NCBI GenBank assembly: GCA_023428865.1
Contig: JAEYWT010000290.1
Coordinates: 1 to 11,811, forward strand
DNA length: 11,811 nt
Reading direction: 5' to 3'
Source: Bacteroidota bacterium
Lineage (GTDB): Bacteria; Bacteroidota; Bacteroidia; Flavobacteriales_F; PHOS-HE28
Positions 1 to 6,374 of the stretch are shown here, in pieces (positions within the stretch are counted from its first letter, which is position 1; every line of letters begins with the position of its first letter). The notes under the pieces are model-generated. The model searched no databases. It was not told where the DNA came from and saw only the letters and a program-made list of their open reading frames with translations. Made by a program: the position numbers and the translations under genes.

Positions 1-719
1 ACACCGATGCGAGCGAGGTCCTTGGCCGGATCGAATCCTTCTGAACAACGTTTGCCGAACACTTCCGCGAAACGTGCGATGGGTTCTTCCCCCAGGATGA
101 TGCGGCCCAACAACTGCGCTTCGTCCATGTCCTTGATGATCACCGCAGGCGCACCGGCGGCGGTGTGGCTGAAGGTGGCGCGGGTTTCCTCGTGCGCGGC
201 CTTGCCATGGATCACTACGGTGTAGTCCTGCGTGCCGAGTTGTGCGCTGCGCTTCCACACTTTCTCCACGAAGGGGCAGGTGGTGTTGTGCTTCAACGGA
301 TCTATCCCGATGGCCTTCAGGCGTTCTTCTGTTTCAAGGGTGGTGCCAAAAGCCGGGATGATCACGATATCGTCCGCCGTCAGTTCGTTCCAATCCATGA
401 GCATTTGCCCATGCGTGTCCTGGATGAAGCGAAGACCATGGCTCTCCAGATCGGCGTTCACCTCCGGATTGTGTATCATCTGGCTCAGCAGGAAGATCCG
501 TTTGCCGGGGTTCTGTTCAATGGCTTGGTAGCTGATCTCGATGGCGTTCTCCACGCCGTAGCAGAAGCCGAAGTGGCGGGCGAAGACGAAGCGCACGGCA
601 CCCAGGTCCAACAAGGTGGGCGAGAGGTCTTTCTTCTTCGGATCCTGCGTTTTGCGAAAGGCTTTCAGCCGACCGATGAGTTCGCTACGGTAGTGGGTGG
701 GTATGGTGAAGGAGCGCAT
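1..719 (-). CDS. ispH: 4-hydroxy-3-methylbut-2-enyl diphosphate reductase IspH, 3' end cut by window edge
   Basis: IspH is the last enzyme of the MEP pathway. It is a [4Fe-4S] enzyme that reductively dehydrates HMBPP to IPP and DMAPP in the cytoplasm. Reading the minus strand from ATG at 719 gives 239 codons with no stop before the edge. Visible family motifs are FGFCYGVENAI (cluster cysteine C53), IHNPEVN (H83), TTCPFVEKVW (second cysteine C148) and HGKAAHEETRAT (H176, E178). The third cluster cysteine must lie beyond the window. The spacing of motifs, the PAFG segment (residues 122-125) where the E. coli type has SAHG, and the roughly 40-residue N-terminal lead match the longer plant/cyanobacterial type of IspH. 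The start is supported by a perfect -7 box just upstream (730-737). It is divergent from the surface protein gene at 819. The family is clear; only the length is unknown. Confidence 0.95.
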   Translation of the reverse strand, partial: MRSFTIPTHYRSELIGRLKAFRKTQDPKKKDLSPTLLDLGAVRFVFARHFGFCYGVENAIEISYQAIEQNPGKRIFLLSQMIHNPEVNADLESHGLRFIQDTHGQMLMDWNELTADDIVIIPAFGTTLETEERLKAIGIDPLKHNTTCPFVEKVWKRSAQLGTQDYTVVIHGKAAHEETRATFSHTAAGAPAVIIKDMDEAQLLGRIILGEEPIARFAEVFGKRCSEGFDPAKDLARIG

Positions 720-729
720 TGCGGGAGTT

Positions 730-737
730 CAAAGTTA
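730..737 (-). promoter_or_regulatory. Putative ispH promoter, -7 box TAACTTTG
   Basis: The minus strand reads TAACTTTG here, a perfect match to the Bacteroidota -7 consensus TAnnTTTG. It ends only 10 nt before the ispH ATG, so the transcript would have a leader of only a few bases. I see no good -33 TTTG at the usual spacing, so this rests on the -7 box and its position. Confidence 0.5.
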
Positions 738-794
738 GCGGCAATACGTGGGTGCCTTGTCTCGGTGATCGGGCAACGCGTGAAAGCACTGCTG

Positions 795-802
795 TATCAT
801 TG
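795..802 (+). promoter_or_regulatory. Weak candidate promoter for the CHU_C protein gene
   Basis: TATCATTG matches TAnnTTTG at five of the six fixed positions and lies 16 nt before the ATG at 819. No -33 element is visible at normal spacing. It is offered only because the 99-bp divergent spacer (720-818) must carry a promoter for this gene and nothing better is present. Confidence 0.22.
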
Positions 803-818
803 TGGTATAACACCGTTC

Positions 819-2132
819 ATGGTCCGTTCGTTCCTGGTCTTGGTTGGCCTCTGTCTTTCCACAGTAACGTTATTCGCCCAGGATTGCTCCTTCAGTTTAG
901 GTGCGGACCGAACACTTTGCAACGGAGGCAATGCCCTGCTCGCTGGTCCGGCGGGCAGTGTTTCCATCCAATGGCAGAACGGTATGGCCGTGCAATACCT
1001 CACGGCCGATACCTCCGGCACCTACTGGTGTACGGCCACCTTTCCCATACCCGGCCAGGACCAAGTGTTGAACGGGAGTTTCTCCAATGGCAATACCGGA
1101 TTCACTACTGACCTGGTGATCGGCACTGGTGGCACCTGGGGCGCGTTGAGCTTAGAGGGTACCTACGGTGTTACGACGAACCCATCGTTGCTGCATACCA
1201 ATTTCCCATCTTGTGGAGACCATACCGGCAACGGCGGCCAGATGTTGCTCGTGAACGGCTCCGCAACCCCAAATGCCGATATCTGGTGCCAGACCATAAC
1301 TGTACAACCGAACACCACCTATGCTTTCAGTGCCTGGCTTATGTCGGCCAGCCCAGAGAGTCCGGCCATCCTGGATTTTGCGGTGAACGGCGTATCGATC
1401 GGTGCGCCCTTGTTAGCCTCCAGTACCACGTGCCAATGGGCGCAGTTCTATGCGCTTTGGTCATCGGGCAACAGCACCGCGGCTTCCATCTGCATCACCA
1501 ACCAGAACCTGGCCACCAGCGGCAACGATTTCGCGTTGGATGATATCGCCTTCCGGCCGCTTTGCACGTACACGGATTCTGTGGTCGTCACCATCCTTCC
1601 ACCGCAGCCTGAAGTGGTCATTACCGGCGCTGGTCCATTATGCCCCGGCGACCTGATCACCTTGCAGGCCACCTTGGAACCTCCCGGTTGGCCTTTCAAC
1701 GATGTGGCCATGGTCTGGAACGCGGGTGGTGGGGGCAGCACCTACACGGCGGGTACACCCGGCTACTACGAGGTCACGGCCACCGGCCAATGCTTGGATG
1801 CAGTTGGTGGCGCCACCATTGAAGCGGACACCTGTGTGAGCAGCCTAACCATGCCCAACGTATTCACCCCGAACGGCGATGGGGCCAATGATGTGTTCCT
1901 ACCCATGACCGTGGGTACTCCCGAAGAATTCGAGTTGGAGATCCGCAGCCGGTGGGGGCAAGTGGTGTTCCGTTCCACCAACGTAGGTACCGGTTGGGAT
2001 GGCCGTATCCAAGGGGAGCGCGCCCCGGACGGGGTCTATTTCTGGACCGTGCGCTATAGCGACCGCCTGAACGATGGCCGCCTCAAGAAGAAGGACAAGG
2101 CGGGCTACCTCACCTTGCTGGGCCGCTCTTGA
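819..2132 (+). CDS. Secreted surface protein with T9SS type B (CHU_C, gliding motility-associated) C-terminal domain
   Basis: 437 residues. I start it at ATG 819 because MVRSFLVLVGLCLSTVTLFAQ is a clean signal peptide. The reading frame is open further upstream, but only as antisense of ispH. Order of parts: signal peptide 1-21; an Ig/PKD-like segment about 22-82 (cysteine-flanked, WQNG and DTSGTYWC); a jelly-roll-like segment about 83-245 opening with VLNGSFSNGNTGF and closing with LDDIAF, as in carbohydrate-binding or DUF642-like modules; a second Ig/PKD-like segment about 260-340; and a CHU_C domain 345-437 beginning MPNVFTPNGDGANDVF. CHU_C domains direct export through the type IX secretion system and attachment at the cell surface. 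The ligand is unknown; sugar binding by the jelly-roll is inference from its shape. No enzyme motif is visible. It looks like a single-gene unit. Confidence 0.88.
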   Translation: MVRSFLVLVGLCLSTVTLFAQDCSFSLGADRTLCNGGNALLAGPAGSVSIQWQNGMAVQYLTADTSGTYWCTATFPIPGQDQVLNGSFSNGNTGFTTDLVIGTGGTWGALSLEGTYGVTTNPSLLHTNFPSCGDHTGNGGQMLLVNGSATPNADIWCQTITVQPNTTYAFSAWLMSASPESPAILDFAVNGVSIGAPLLASSTTCQWAQFYALWSSGNSTAASICITNQNLATSGNDFALDDIAFRPLCTYTDSVVVTILPPQPEVVITGAGPLCPGDLITLQATLEPPGWPFNDVAMVWNAGGGGSTYTAGTPGYYEVTATGQCLDAVGGATIEADTCVSSLTMPNVFTPNGDGANDVFLPMTVGTPEEFELEIRSRWGQVVFRSTNVGTGWDGRIQGERAPDGVYFWTVRYSDRLNDGRLKKKDKAGYLTLLGRS

Positions 2133-2187
2133 CCCCAGGGATCGACCGGTCGCGGCGGTACAACTTACGGTGGATCAGGTTTTTCCA
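2133..2187 (+). other. Spacer between the surface protein and rpsA promoter
   Basis: This 55-bp stretch holds no gene. It contains a 10-bp palindrome CGACCGGTCG (2143-2152), which has no loop and no following T run, so I do not call it a terminator. Confidence 0.5.
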
Positions 2188-2195
2188 TACCTTTG
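2188..2195 (+). promoter_or_regulatory. Putative rpsA promoter, -7 box TACCTTTG
   Basis: TACCTTTG is a perfect TAnnTTTG match 102 nt before the rpsA ATG. No convincing -33 TTTG is seen at 19-21 nt upstream. Transcription would begin near 2200 and give a leader of about 95-100 nt, long for this window and able to fold. Confidence 0.5.
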
Positions 2196-2211
2196 CGGCC
2201 CCTTTTCGGGA

Positions 2212-2279
2212 AGCCTGCACAGGGGTGTGGTAGGCCAACAACAAGAACCCTCTCGGATGGCACCCCCATTGGTCCGGGA
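2212..2279 (+). promoter_or_regulatory. Structured rpsA 5' leader with two potential hairpins
   Basis: Two potential stems lie between the putative promoter and the start codon. The first pairs GCCT and CAC (from about 2212) with GTG and AGGC (ending about 2235) around an internal bulge. The second pairs TCTCGGA (2251-2257) with TCCGGGA (2273-2279), seven continuous pairs including one G:U, around a 15-nt loop, and ends 18 nt before the ATG. In E. coli, S1 represses its own translation through a folded leader; a similar role here is inference. Confidence 0.35.
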
Positions 2280-2297
2280 TACAAGTAGGTAGTAGTA

Positions 2298-4151
2298 ATG
2301 GCAGTAGTAGAGAACAACAAGGTCACCTTCGCTGAACCCCCAGCCGATTTCGATTGGGCCGCCATTGAAGATGATCGGAAGTCCGCCTCCTCCGAGCGCA
2401 CCAGCATGGAGCAGGCCTACGAGCACACCCTCAGCAGCATCTCCGAGAAGGAAGTGCTCATGGGTACCGTGGTCGGTATGAACAAGAAGGAAGTGGTGAT
2501 CAACATCGGCTACAAGTCCGAAGGTGTTGTTCCCATCAGCGAATTCCGCTACAAGCCCGATCTCGCGATCGGTGATCAAGTGGAAGTCTACATCGAGAAG
2601 CAGGAAGATCGTGGAGGCCAGATGGTGGTAAGCCACAAGACCGCACGCGTACACAACGCATGGGGCAAGGTGAACCATGCCATGGAGACCAGCGAGATCA
2701 TCACGGGTTACGTGAAGTGCCGCACCAAAGGCGGTCTCATTGTGGACGTGTTCGGTATCGAGGCCTTCCTGCCCGGTAGCCAGATCGACGTGAAGCCCAT
2801 CCGTGACTACGATCAATTCGTAGGCAAGAACATGGAGTTCAAGGTCGTGAAGATCAACCAGGAGTTCAAGAACGTTGTAGTGAGCCACAAGGCCCTCATC
2901 GAAGCAGAACTCGAAGCGCAGAAGAAGCAGATCATCGGTGGCCTGGAGAAAGGTCAGGTGCTCGAGGGTACCGTCAAGAACATCACCAGCTACGGTGTGT
3001 TCGTGGACCTCGGTGGCGTCGACGGTCTCATCCACATCACCGACCTCAGCTATGGCCGCGTAAGCCATCCGGAGGAAGTGGTGAAGCTGGACGAGAAGAT
3101 CAACGTCGTTATCCTCGACTTCGACGACGAGAAGCGCCGCATCGCCCTCGGTCTGAAGCAGCTGAGCGCCCATCCATGGGATGCTTTGAGCGCCGACCTC
3201 AACGCTGGCGACAAGGTGAAAGGCAAAGTGATGGTGATCACCGACTACGGCGCGTTCGTCGAGGTGGCCGCCGGCGTGGAAGGCCTCTTGCACGTGAGCG
3301 AGATGAGCTGGAGCCAGCACCTGCGCAGCCCGAAGGACTTCCTGAAAGAAGGACAGGAGATCGAGTGCGTGGTGTTGAACATCGACCGCGAAGAGCGCAA
3401 GATGAGCCTCGGCATGAAGCAGCTGAGCACCGATCCTTGGGCCGAGATCGAGTTCAAGTACCCGATGCGCAGCAAGCACACGGCGAAGGTTCGCAACTTC
3501 ACCCACTTCGGCATCTTCGCCGAGCTGGAGGAAGGAGTGGATGGCCTCATCCACATCAGCGACCTCAGCTGGACCAAGCGCATCAAGCACCCGAGCGAGT
3601 TCTGCAACGTGGGTGACGAGATCGAAGTGATGGTGTTGGAAGTGGACAAGGAGAACCGCCGCCTCAGCCTCGGCCACAAGCAAGTGGAAGAGAACCCATG
3701 GGATGTGTTCGCCGGTGTGTTCACCCCAGGCAGCACACACGAGGGAACCCTCACGGGCCGCGCTGGTCAGAACTTCGTGGTAAGCCTGCCCTACGGTGTA
3801 GAAGGCACGGTGACCGCCAAGAACTTGAAGAAGGCCGATGGCAGCAAAGCCGAACTCGAAGAGAAACTTCCGTTCGTGGTGTTGGAATTCAACGCCGAAG
3901 CCCGTCGCATCGTGCTGAGCCACACGCGCACCTTCGAAGAGGGTGAAGAGATCATCGAAGCAGCCCCAGCAGCTGGTGCCAAGCGTGGCGCCCGCAAAGA
4001 GGGAGCAGCCGGCGGAAGCAGCGCCTCGGTGAAGAGCGTGAACGAGAAAGTGGAGAAGAGCACCTTGGGCGACCTCAGCGTACTGAGCAACCTCAAGAGC
4101 CAGATGGAGAACAAGGAGCGCGGTGGCAAAGACACCGACAGCGCCGAGTAA
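2298..4151 (+). CDS. rpsA: 30S ribosomal protein S1
   Basis: 617 residues. S1 binds single-stranded mRNA on the small ribosomal subunit and assists initiation. It contains six S1 (OB-fold) repeats at about residues 50-116, 132-200, 219-288, 304-374, 390-462 and 478-548. Repeats 3-5 are the most canonical, with GLIHITDLS, GLLHVSEMS and GLIHISDLS followed by a K/R-rich loop and a LGLKQL/LGMKQL/LGHKQV end. Repeats 1, 2 and 6 are more diverged, as in other S1 proteins. There is an acidic N-terminal extension of about 50 residues and a tail of about 65 residues rich in Ala, Gly, Lys and Glu. Length and architecture fit Bacteroidota S1. The start at 2298 (MAVVENNK) is the first ATG after the leader. 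It has its own promoter and a hairpin after the stop, so it is probably monocistronic. The long open frame on the opposite strand (2175-3923) is a codon-bias shadow. Confidence 0.97.
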   Translation: MAVVENNKVTFAEPPADFDWAAIEDDRKSASSERTSMEQAYEHTLSSISEKEVLMGTVVGMNKKEVVINIGYKSEGVVPISEFRYKPDLAIGDQVEVYIEKQEDRGGQMVVSHKTARVHNAWGKVNHAMETSEIITGYVKCRTKGGLIVDVFGIEAFLPGSQIDVKPIRDYDQFVGKNMEFKVVKINQEFKNVVVSHKALIEAELEAQKKQIIGGLEKGQVLEGTVKNITSYGVFVDLGGVDGLIHITDLSYGRVSHPEEVVKLDEKINVVILDFDDEKRRIALGLKQLSAHPWDALSADLNAGDKVKGKVMVITDYGAFVEVAAGVEGLLHVSEMSWSQHLRSPKDFLKEGQEIECVVLNIDREERKMSLGMKQLSTDPWAEIEFKYPMRSKHTAKVRNFTHFGIFAELEEGVDGLIHISDLSWTKRIKHPSEFCNVGDEIEVMVLEVDKENRRLSLGHKQVEENPWDVFAGVFTPGSTHEGTLTGRAGQNFVVSLPYGVEGTVTAKNLKKADGSKAELEEKLPFVVLEFNAEARRIVLSHTRTFEEGEEIIEAAPAAGAKRGARKEGAAGGSSASVKSVNEKVEKSTLGDLSVLSNLKSQMENKERGGKDTDSAE

Positions 4152-4171
4152 GCTCCGCTAACGAAAACGAT

Positions 4172-4205
4172 CGAAGCCCGGTTGCCGCAAGGTGACCGGG
4201 CTTCG
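4172..4205 (+). terminator. Terminator-like hairpin after rpsA
   Basis: CGAAGCCCGGT (4172-4182) and ACCGGGCTTCG (4195-4205) form a perfect 11-bp inverted repeat with a 12-nt loop, starting 20 nt after the rpsA stop. There is no T run on the plus-strand 3' side. A run of A (AACGAAAACGA) lies just upstream, giving a short T stretch on the minus strand. It is likely a terminator or 3'-end stabiliser for rpsA. Confidence 0.65.
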
Positions 4206-4368
4206 GCGTTCTGGTGGGTATGTGAACCGCAAATGGGCGTGGATGAACGTGGATCGAGAACAGAATGCATCCATATCCATCGAAAGTCGATACGAGGTTG
4301 AAGATGCTTGTTGCCGCAAACTCCCATTTCTGGGGCACCTTTCATCCAAGCCGGTATCTTCGCCACCG
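4206..4368 (+). repeat. Intergenic stretch with short direct and inverted repeats upstream of pyrR
   Basis: No gene is supported here. The sequence contains CGTGGAT twice with a 10-bp period (4238-4244, 4248-4254), then tandem ATCCAT twice (4269-4280), which can pair with the two GTGGAT units if one G:U is allowed. A small hairpin ATCGA/TCGAT with a 3-nt loop follows (4279-4291). It resembles a decayed extragenic palindromic repeat. Upstream in-frame extension of pyrR through it is not credible as protein. A weak -7-like box TATCTTCG (4355-4362) lies six bases before the pyrR ATG. Confidence 0.4.
4355..4362 (+). promoter_or_regulatory. Weak candidate pyrR promoter, TATCTTCG
   Basis: It matches TAnnTTTG at five of six fixed positions and ends 6 nt before the pyrR ATG, which would make the message nearly leaderless. 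No clear -33 box is present. Promoter activity further upstream in 4206-4354 is equally possible. Confidence 0.25.
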
Positions 4369-4962
4369 ATGTCCTCCATCCCTCTGCTCACGAGCAAGGC
4401 CTTCGGGCTAACGGTAGAGCGGCTGTGCTACCAGCTGATCGAGGACCATGGCTCGTTGGAAGGGCTCGCGCTCATCGGTCTGCAACCACGCGGTATTCTG
4501 TTGGCGCGTCGGTTGCGCAGCGAATTGCAGCGCATCCTAGGTAAGGAGCACCTGCAATACGGCGAGTTGGACATCACCTTCCACCGCGACGACTTCCGGC
4601 ACCGGAGTTCCCTGCCACAGCCCAGCGCCACCCAACTGGATTTTTCCCTGGACGACCGCAAGGTGGTGCTGGTTGATGATGTGCTCTACACGGGCCGCAC
4701 CATCCGCGCCGGACTCGATGCCATGCTCGCGTTCGGCCGACCGGCCAGTGTGCAACTCTTGGTGTTGATCGATCGGCGCTTCAGTCGGGAACTGCCGATA
4801 CAGCCGGATTATGTAGGCCGCTGGGTGGATAGCATCGGCGACCAGCGGGTTACCGTGCAGTGGAAGGAGAACGACGGTAACGACCAAGTGCTGCTGCACC
4901 GCTTGGATATGGACGGGCGCGAACCATCAACCTTGCCACAAGGCACATCTGCGGACCGATGA
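4369..4962 (+). CDS. pyrR: PyrR-type uracil phosphoribosyltransferase / pyrimidine regulator
   Basis: 197 residues. PyrR proteins convert uracil and PRPP to UMP, and in Bacillus also bind pyr mRNA to cause attenuation. The PRPP-binding loop VVLVDDVLYTGRT is at residues 99-111. LIGLQPRGILLARRL (36-50), ELDITFHRDDF (66-76) and RELPIQPDYVGR (140-151) are other PyrR signatures. I chose ATG 4369 (MSSIPLLTSKAFGL) because it gives the usual family length. The frame stays open to 4192 but runs through repeats and the rpsA hairpin. The stop overlaps the pyrB start as ATGA, so the two are one operon and probably translationally coupled. Several positions reported as RNA-contacting in B. subtilis PyrR appear changed here (comparison from memory), and no attenuator is visible, so salvage enzyme activity is safer than an RNA-binding role. 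Confidence 0.9.
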   Translation: MSSIPLLTSKAFGLTVERLCYQLIEDHGSLEGLALIGLQPRGILLARRLRSELQRILGKEHLQYGELDITFHRDDFRHRSSLPQPSATQLDFSLDDRKVVLVDDVLYTGRTIRAGLDAMLAFGRPASVQLLVLIDRRFSRELPIQPDYVGRWVDSIGDQRVTVQWKENDGNDQVLLHRLDMDGREPSTLPQGTSADR

Positions 4963-5924
4963 ACACCACGGCACAGAGCGAACAATTGAGCGTTGAGCAC
5001 CTGCTCGGCATCAAGGAACTCACCGCCGAGGACATCGAGCTCATCTTCCGCACGGCCGATGGCTTCAAGGAAGTGCTGAACCGGCCCATCAAGAAGGTGC
5101 CTTCGTTGCGCGACCTCACCATCGCCAACCTCTTCTTCGAGAGCAGTACGCGCACCCGGGTAAGCTTCGAGCTGGCCGAAAAGCGCCTCAGCGCCGATGT
5201 GGTCAACTTCAGCAGCAGCGGCAGCAGCGTAAGCAAAGGCGAAACGCTGGTGGATACGGTGAACAACATCCTGGCCATGAAAGTGGACATGGTGGTGATG
5301 CGGCACCCGGATCCCGGTGCGGCCGTCTTCCTTAGTCGCCACGTGGATGCCCGCATCGTGAACGCAGGCGACGGTACGCACGAGCATCCCACGCAGGCCT
5401 TACTAGATGCCTACAGCATCCGTGAGAAGCTCGGCAAGGTAAAAGGAGTGAAGGTGCTCATAGTGGGCGATATCCTACACTCGCGGGTGGCGCTCAGCAA
5501 CATCTTCTGTCTGCAAAAGTTGGGCGCTGAAGTAATGCTCTGTGGCCCGCAGACCCTCATGCCGCGCTACATCCATACGTTGGGTGTGCGCGTGGAGGCC
5601 GATCTGGACAAAGCTCTGCAATGGTGCGATGTGGCCAACATGCTGCGGATCCAATTGGAGCGCCAGGGTGGTGATGGGGTGGCCAACTTCCCCGGCTTGC
5701 GCGAATACGCCATGCGCTTCGGCCTTGATCTGGAGCGTTACAAGCGTTTGGGCAAGGAGATCGTGATCATGCATCCGGGTCCCATCAACCGTGGGGTAGA
5801 GGTGACCAGTCAAGTGGCCGACCATGCCAACAGCATCATCCTGGACCAGGTGGAGAATGGCGTGGCCATACGCATGGCGGTGCTTTACCTGTTGGCGGCG
5901 CGTATCCCACGCACGGCTGTTTGA
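4959..5924 (+). CDS. pyrB: Aspartate carbamoyltransferase catalytic subunit
   Basis: 321 residues, slightly longer than the usual 305-310. It condenses carbamoyl phosphate with aspartate, the committed step of pyrimidine synthesis. Active-site motifs are all present: ESSTRTR (61-67) for carbamoyl phosphate, SVSKGE (90-95) with the loop lysine K93, HEHPTQALLDAY (141-152), NMLRIQLERQ (227-236) and MHPGPINRGVE (271-281). No catalytic residue appears lost. It overlaps pyrR by 4 nt. No pyrI regulatory-subunit gene is adjacent; the next gene is a STAS protein with its own promoter. Confidence 0.96.
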   Translation: MNTTAQSEQLSVEHLLGIKELTAEDIELIFRTADGFKEVLNRPIKKVPSLRDLTIANLFFESSTRTRVSFELAEKRLSADVVNFSSSGSSVSKGETLVDTVNNILAMKVDMVVMRHPDPGAAVFLSRHVDARIVNAGDGTHEHPTQALLDAYSIREKLGKVKGVKVLIVGDILHSRVALSNIFCLQKLGAEVMLCGPQTLMPRYIHTLGVRVEADLDKALQWCDVANMLRIQLERQGGDGVANFPGLREYAMRFGLDLERYKRLGKEIVIMHPGPINRGVEVTSQVADHANSIILDQVENGVAIRMAVLYLLAARIPRTAV

Positions 5925-5968
5925 AACTCGGCACACCGCTTTGGTCTCCAACCATCGGGGAGCGTAGC

Positions 5969-5976
5969 TATATTTG
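5969..5976 (+). promoter_or_regulatory. Putative promoter of the STAS gene, -7 box TATATTTG
   Basis: TATATTTG perfectly matches TAnnTTTG and ends 22 nt before the ATG at 5999. A TTTG lies at 5940-5943, but the 25-nt spacer is longer than the usual 19-21, so the -33 assignment is weak. The box would drive the STAS gene and the type A cargo gene behind it. Confidence 0.5.
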
Positions 5977-5998
5977 GCGGGAAGCCATTCCAAGGACC

Positions 5999-6370
5999 AT
6001 GAACTTCACCATAGAGGACAAAGGCCGGTACACCCTCGTGACCAGCAACGTGGACAAGTTGGACACCACCTGTGCGCCAGAGCTGAAGAGCGAACTGGTG
6101 TACCTGAACAAGACCAACGTGCGCAATGTGATCATCGATCTCAGCACCACGCGGTATTGCGACTCCAGCGGCCTCAGCGCCTTGTTGGTGGCCAACCGCC
6201 TGTGCAAAAGCGTGAACGGCACCTTGGTGGTATGCGGTTTGCAGGAGCCGGTACAGAAACTGGTACAGATCTCCCAGCTAGAGAGCGTACTTTCGATCAC
6301 CCCGACACCGGCCGAAGCGGTCGACCTTCTGTACATGGAGGAGATCGAAAAGGACGTGAACAAGGAATGA
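5999..6370 (+). CDS. STAS-domain protein, anti-sigma factor antagonist-like
   Basis: 123 residues, a single STAS domain of the SpoIIAA/RsbV type. In that family the protein binds a partner (often an anti-sigma kinase) unless phosphorylated on a serine. The signature CDSSGLSALLVANRL spans residues 54-68; by comparison with SpoIIAA, S57 would be the phosphorylated serine. The C-terminus is a short acidic/basic tail (MEEIEKDVNKE). I start at ATG 5999 instead of an upstream in-frame start at 5921, because the STAS fold begins at MNFTIEDKGRYTLV and the promoter box lies between the two. No kinase, phosphatase or sigma factor is nearby, so the partner is unknown. Bacteroidota lack classical SigB/SigF modules, so a sigma-factor role should not be assumed. 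The type A cargo gene follows after 4 nt. Confidence 0.88.
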   Translation: MNFTIEDKGRYTLVTSNVDKLDTTCAPELKSELVYLNKTNVRNVIIDLSTTRYCDSSGLSALLVANRLCKSVNGTLVVCGLQEPVQKLVQISQLESVLSITPTPAEAVDLLYMEEIEKDVNKE

Positions 6371-6374
6371 CCTC

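Noticed and set aside
165..818. Upstream in-frame extension of the CHU_C protein gene to 165
   Set aside because: It is antisense to conserved ispH codons, and the signal peptide begins at the ATG at 819.
2143..2152. CGACCGGTCG as a terminator after the CHU_C gene
   Set aside because: It is a loopless palindrome without a T run.
2175..3923. 582-codon open frame on the minus strand opposite rpsA
   Set aside because: It lies exactly antisense to a clear S1 gene, its translation is rich in His/Val/Leu/Ala/Asp without any domain, and such shadows are expected from GC-rich third positions.
4192..4368. Upstream in-frame extension of pyrR to 4192
   Set aside because: It would translate part of the rpsA hairpin and repeat DNA and would make the protein about 60 residues longer than the family.
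5921..5998. Upstream in-frame extension of the STAS gene
   Set aside because: The perfect -7 box TATATTTG lies inside it and the STAS fold starts at the ATG at 5999.
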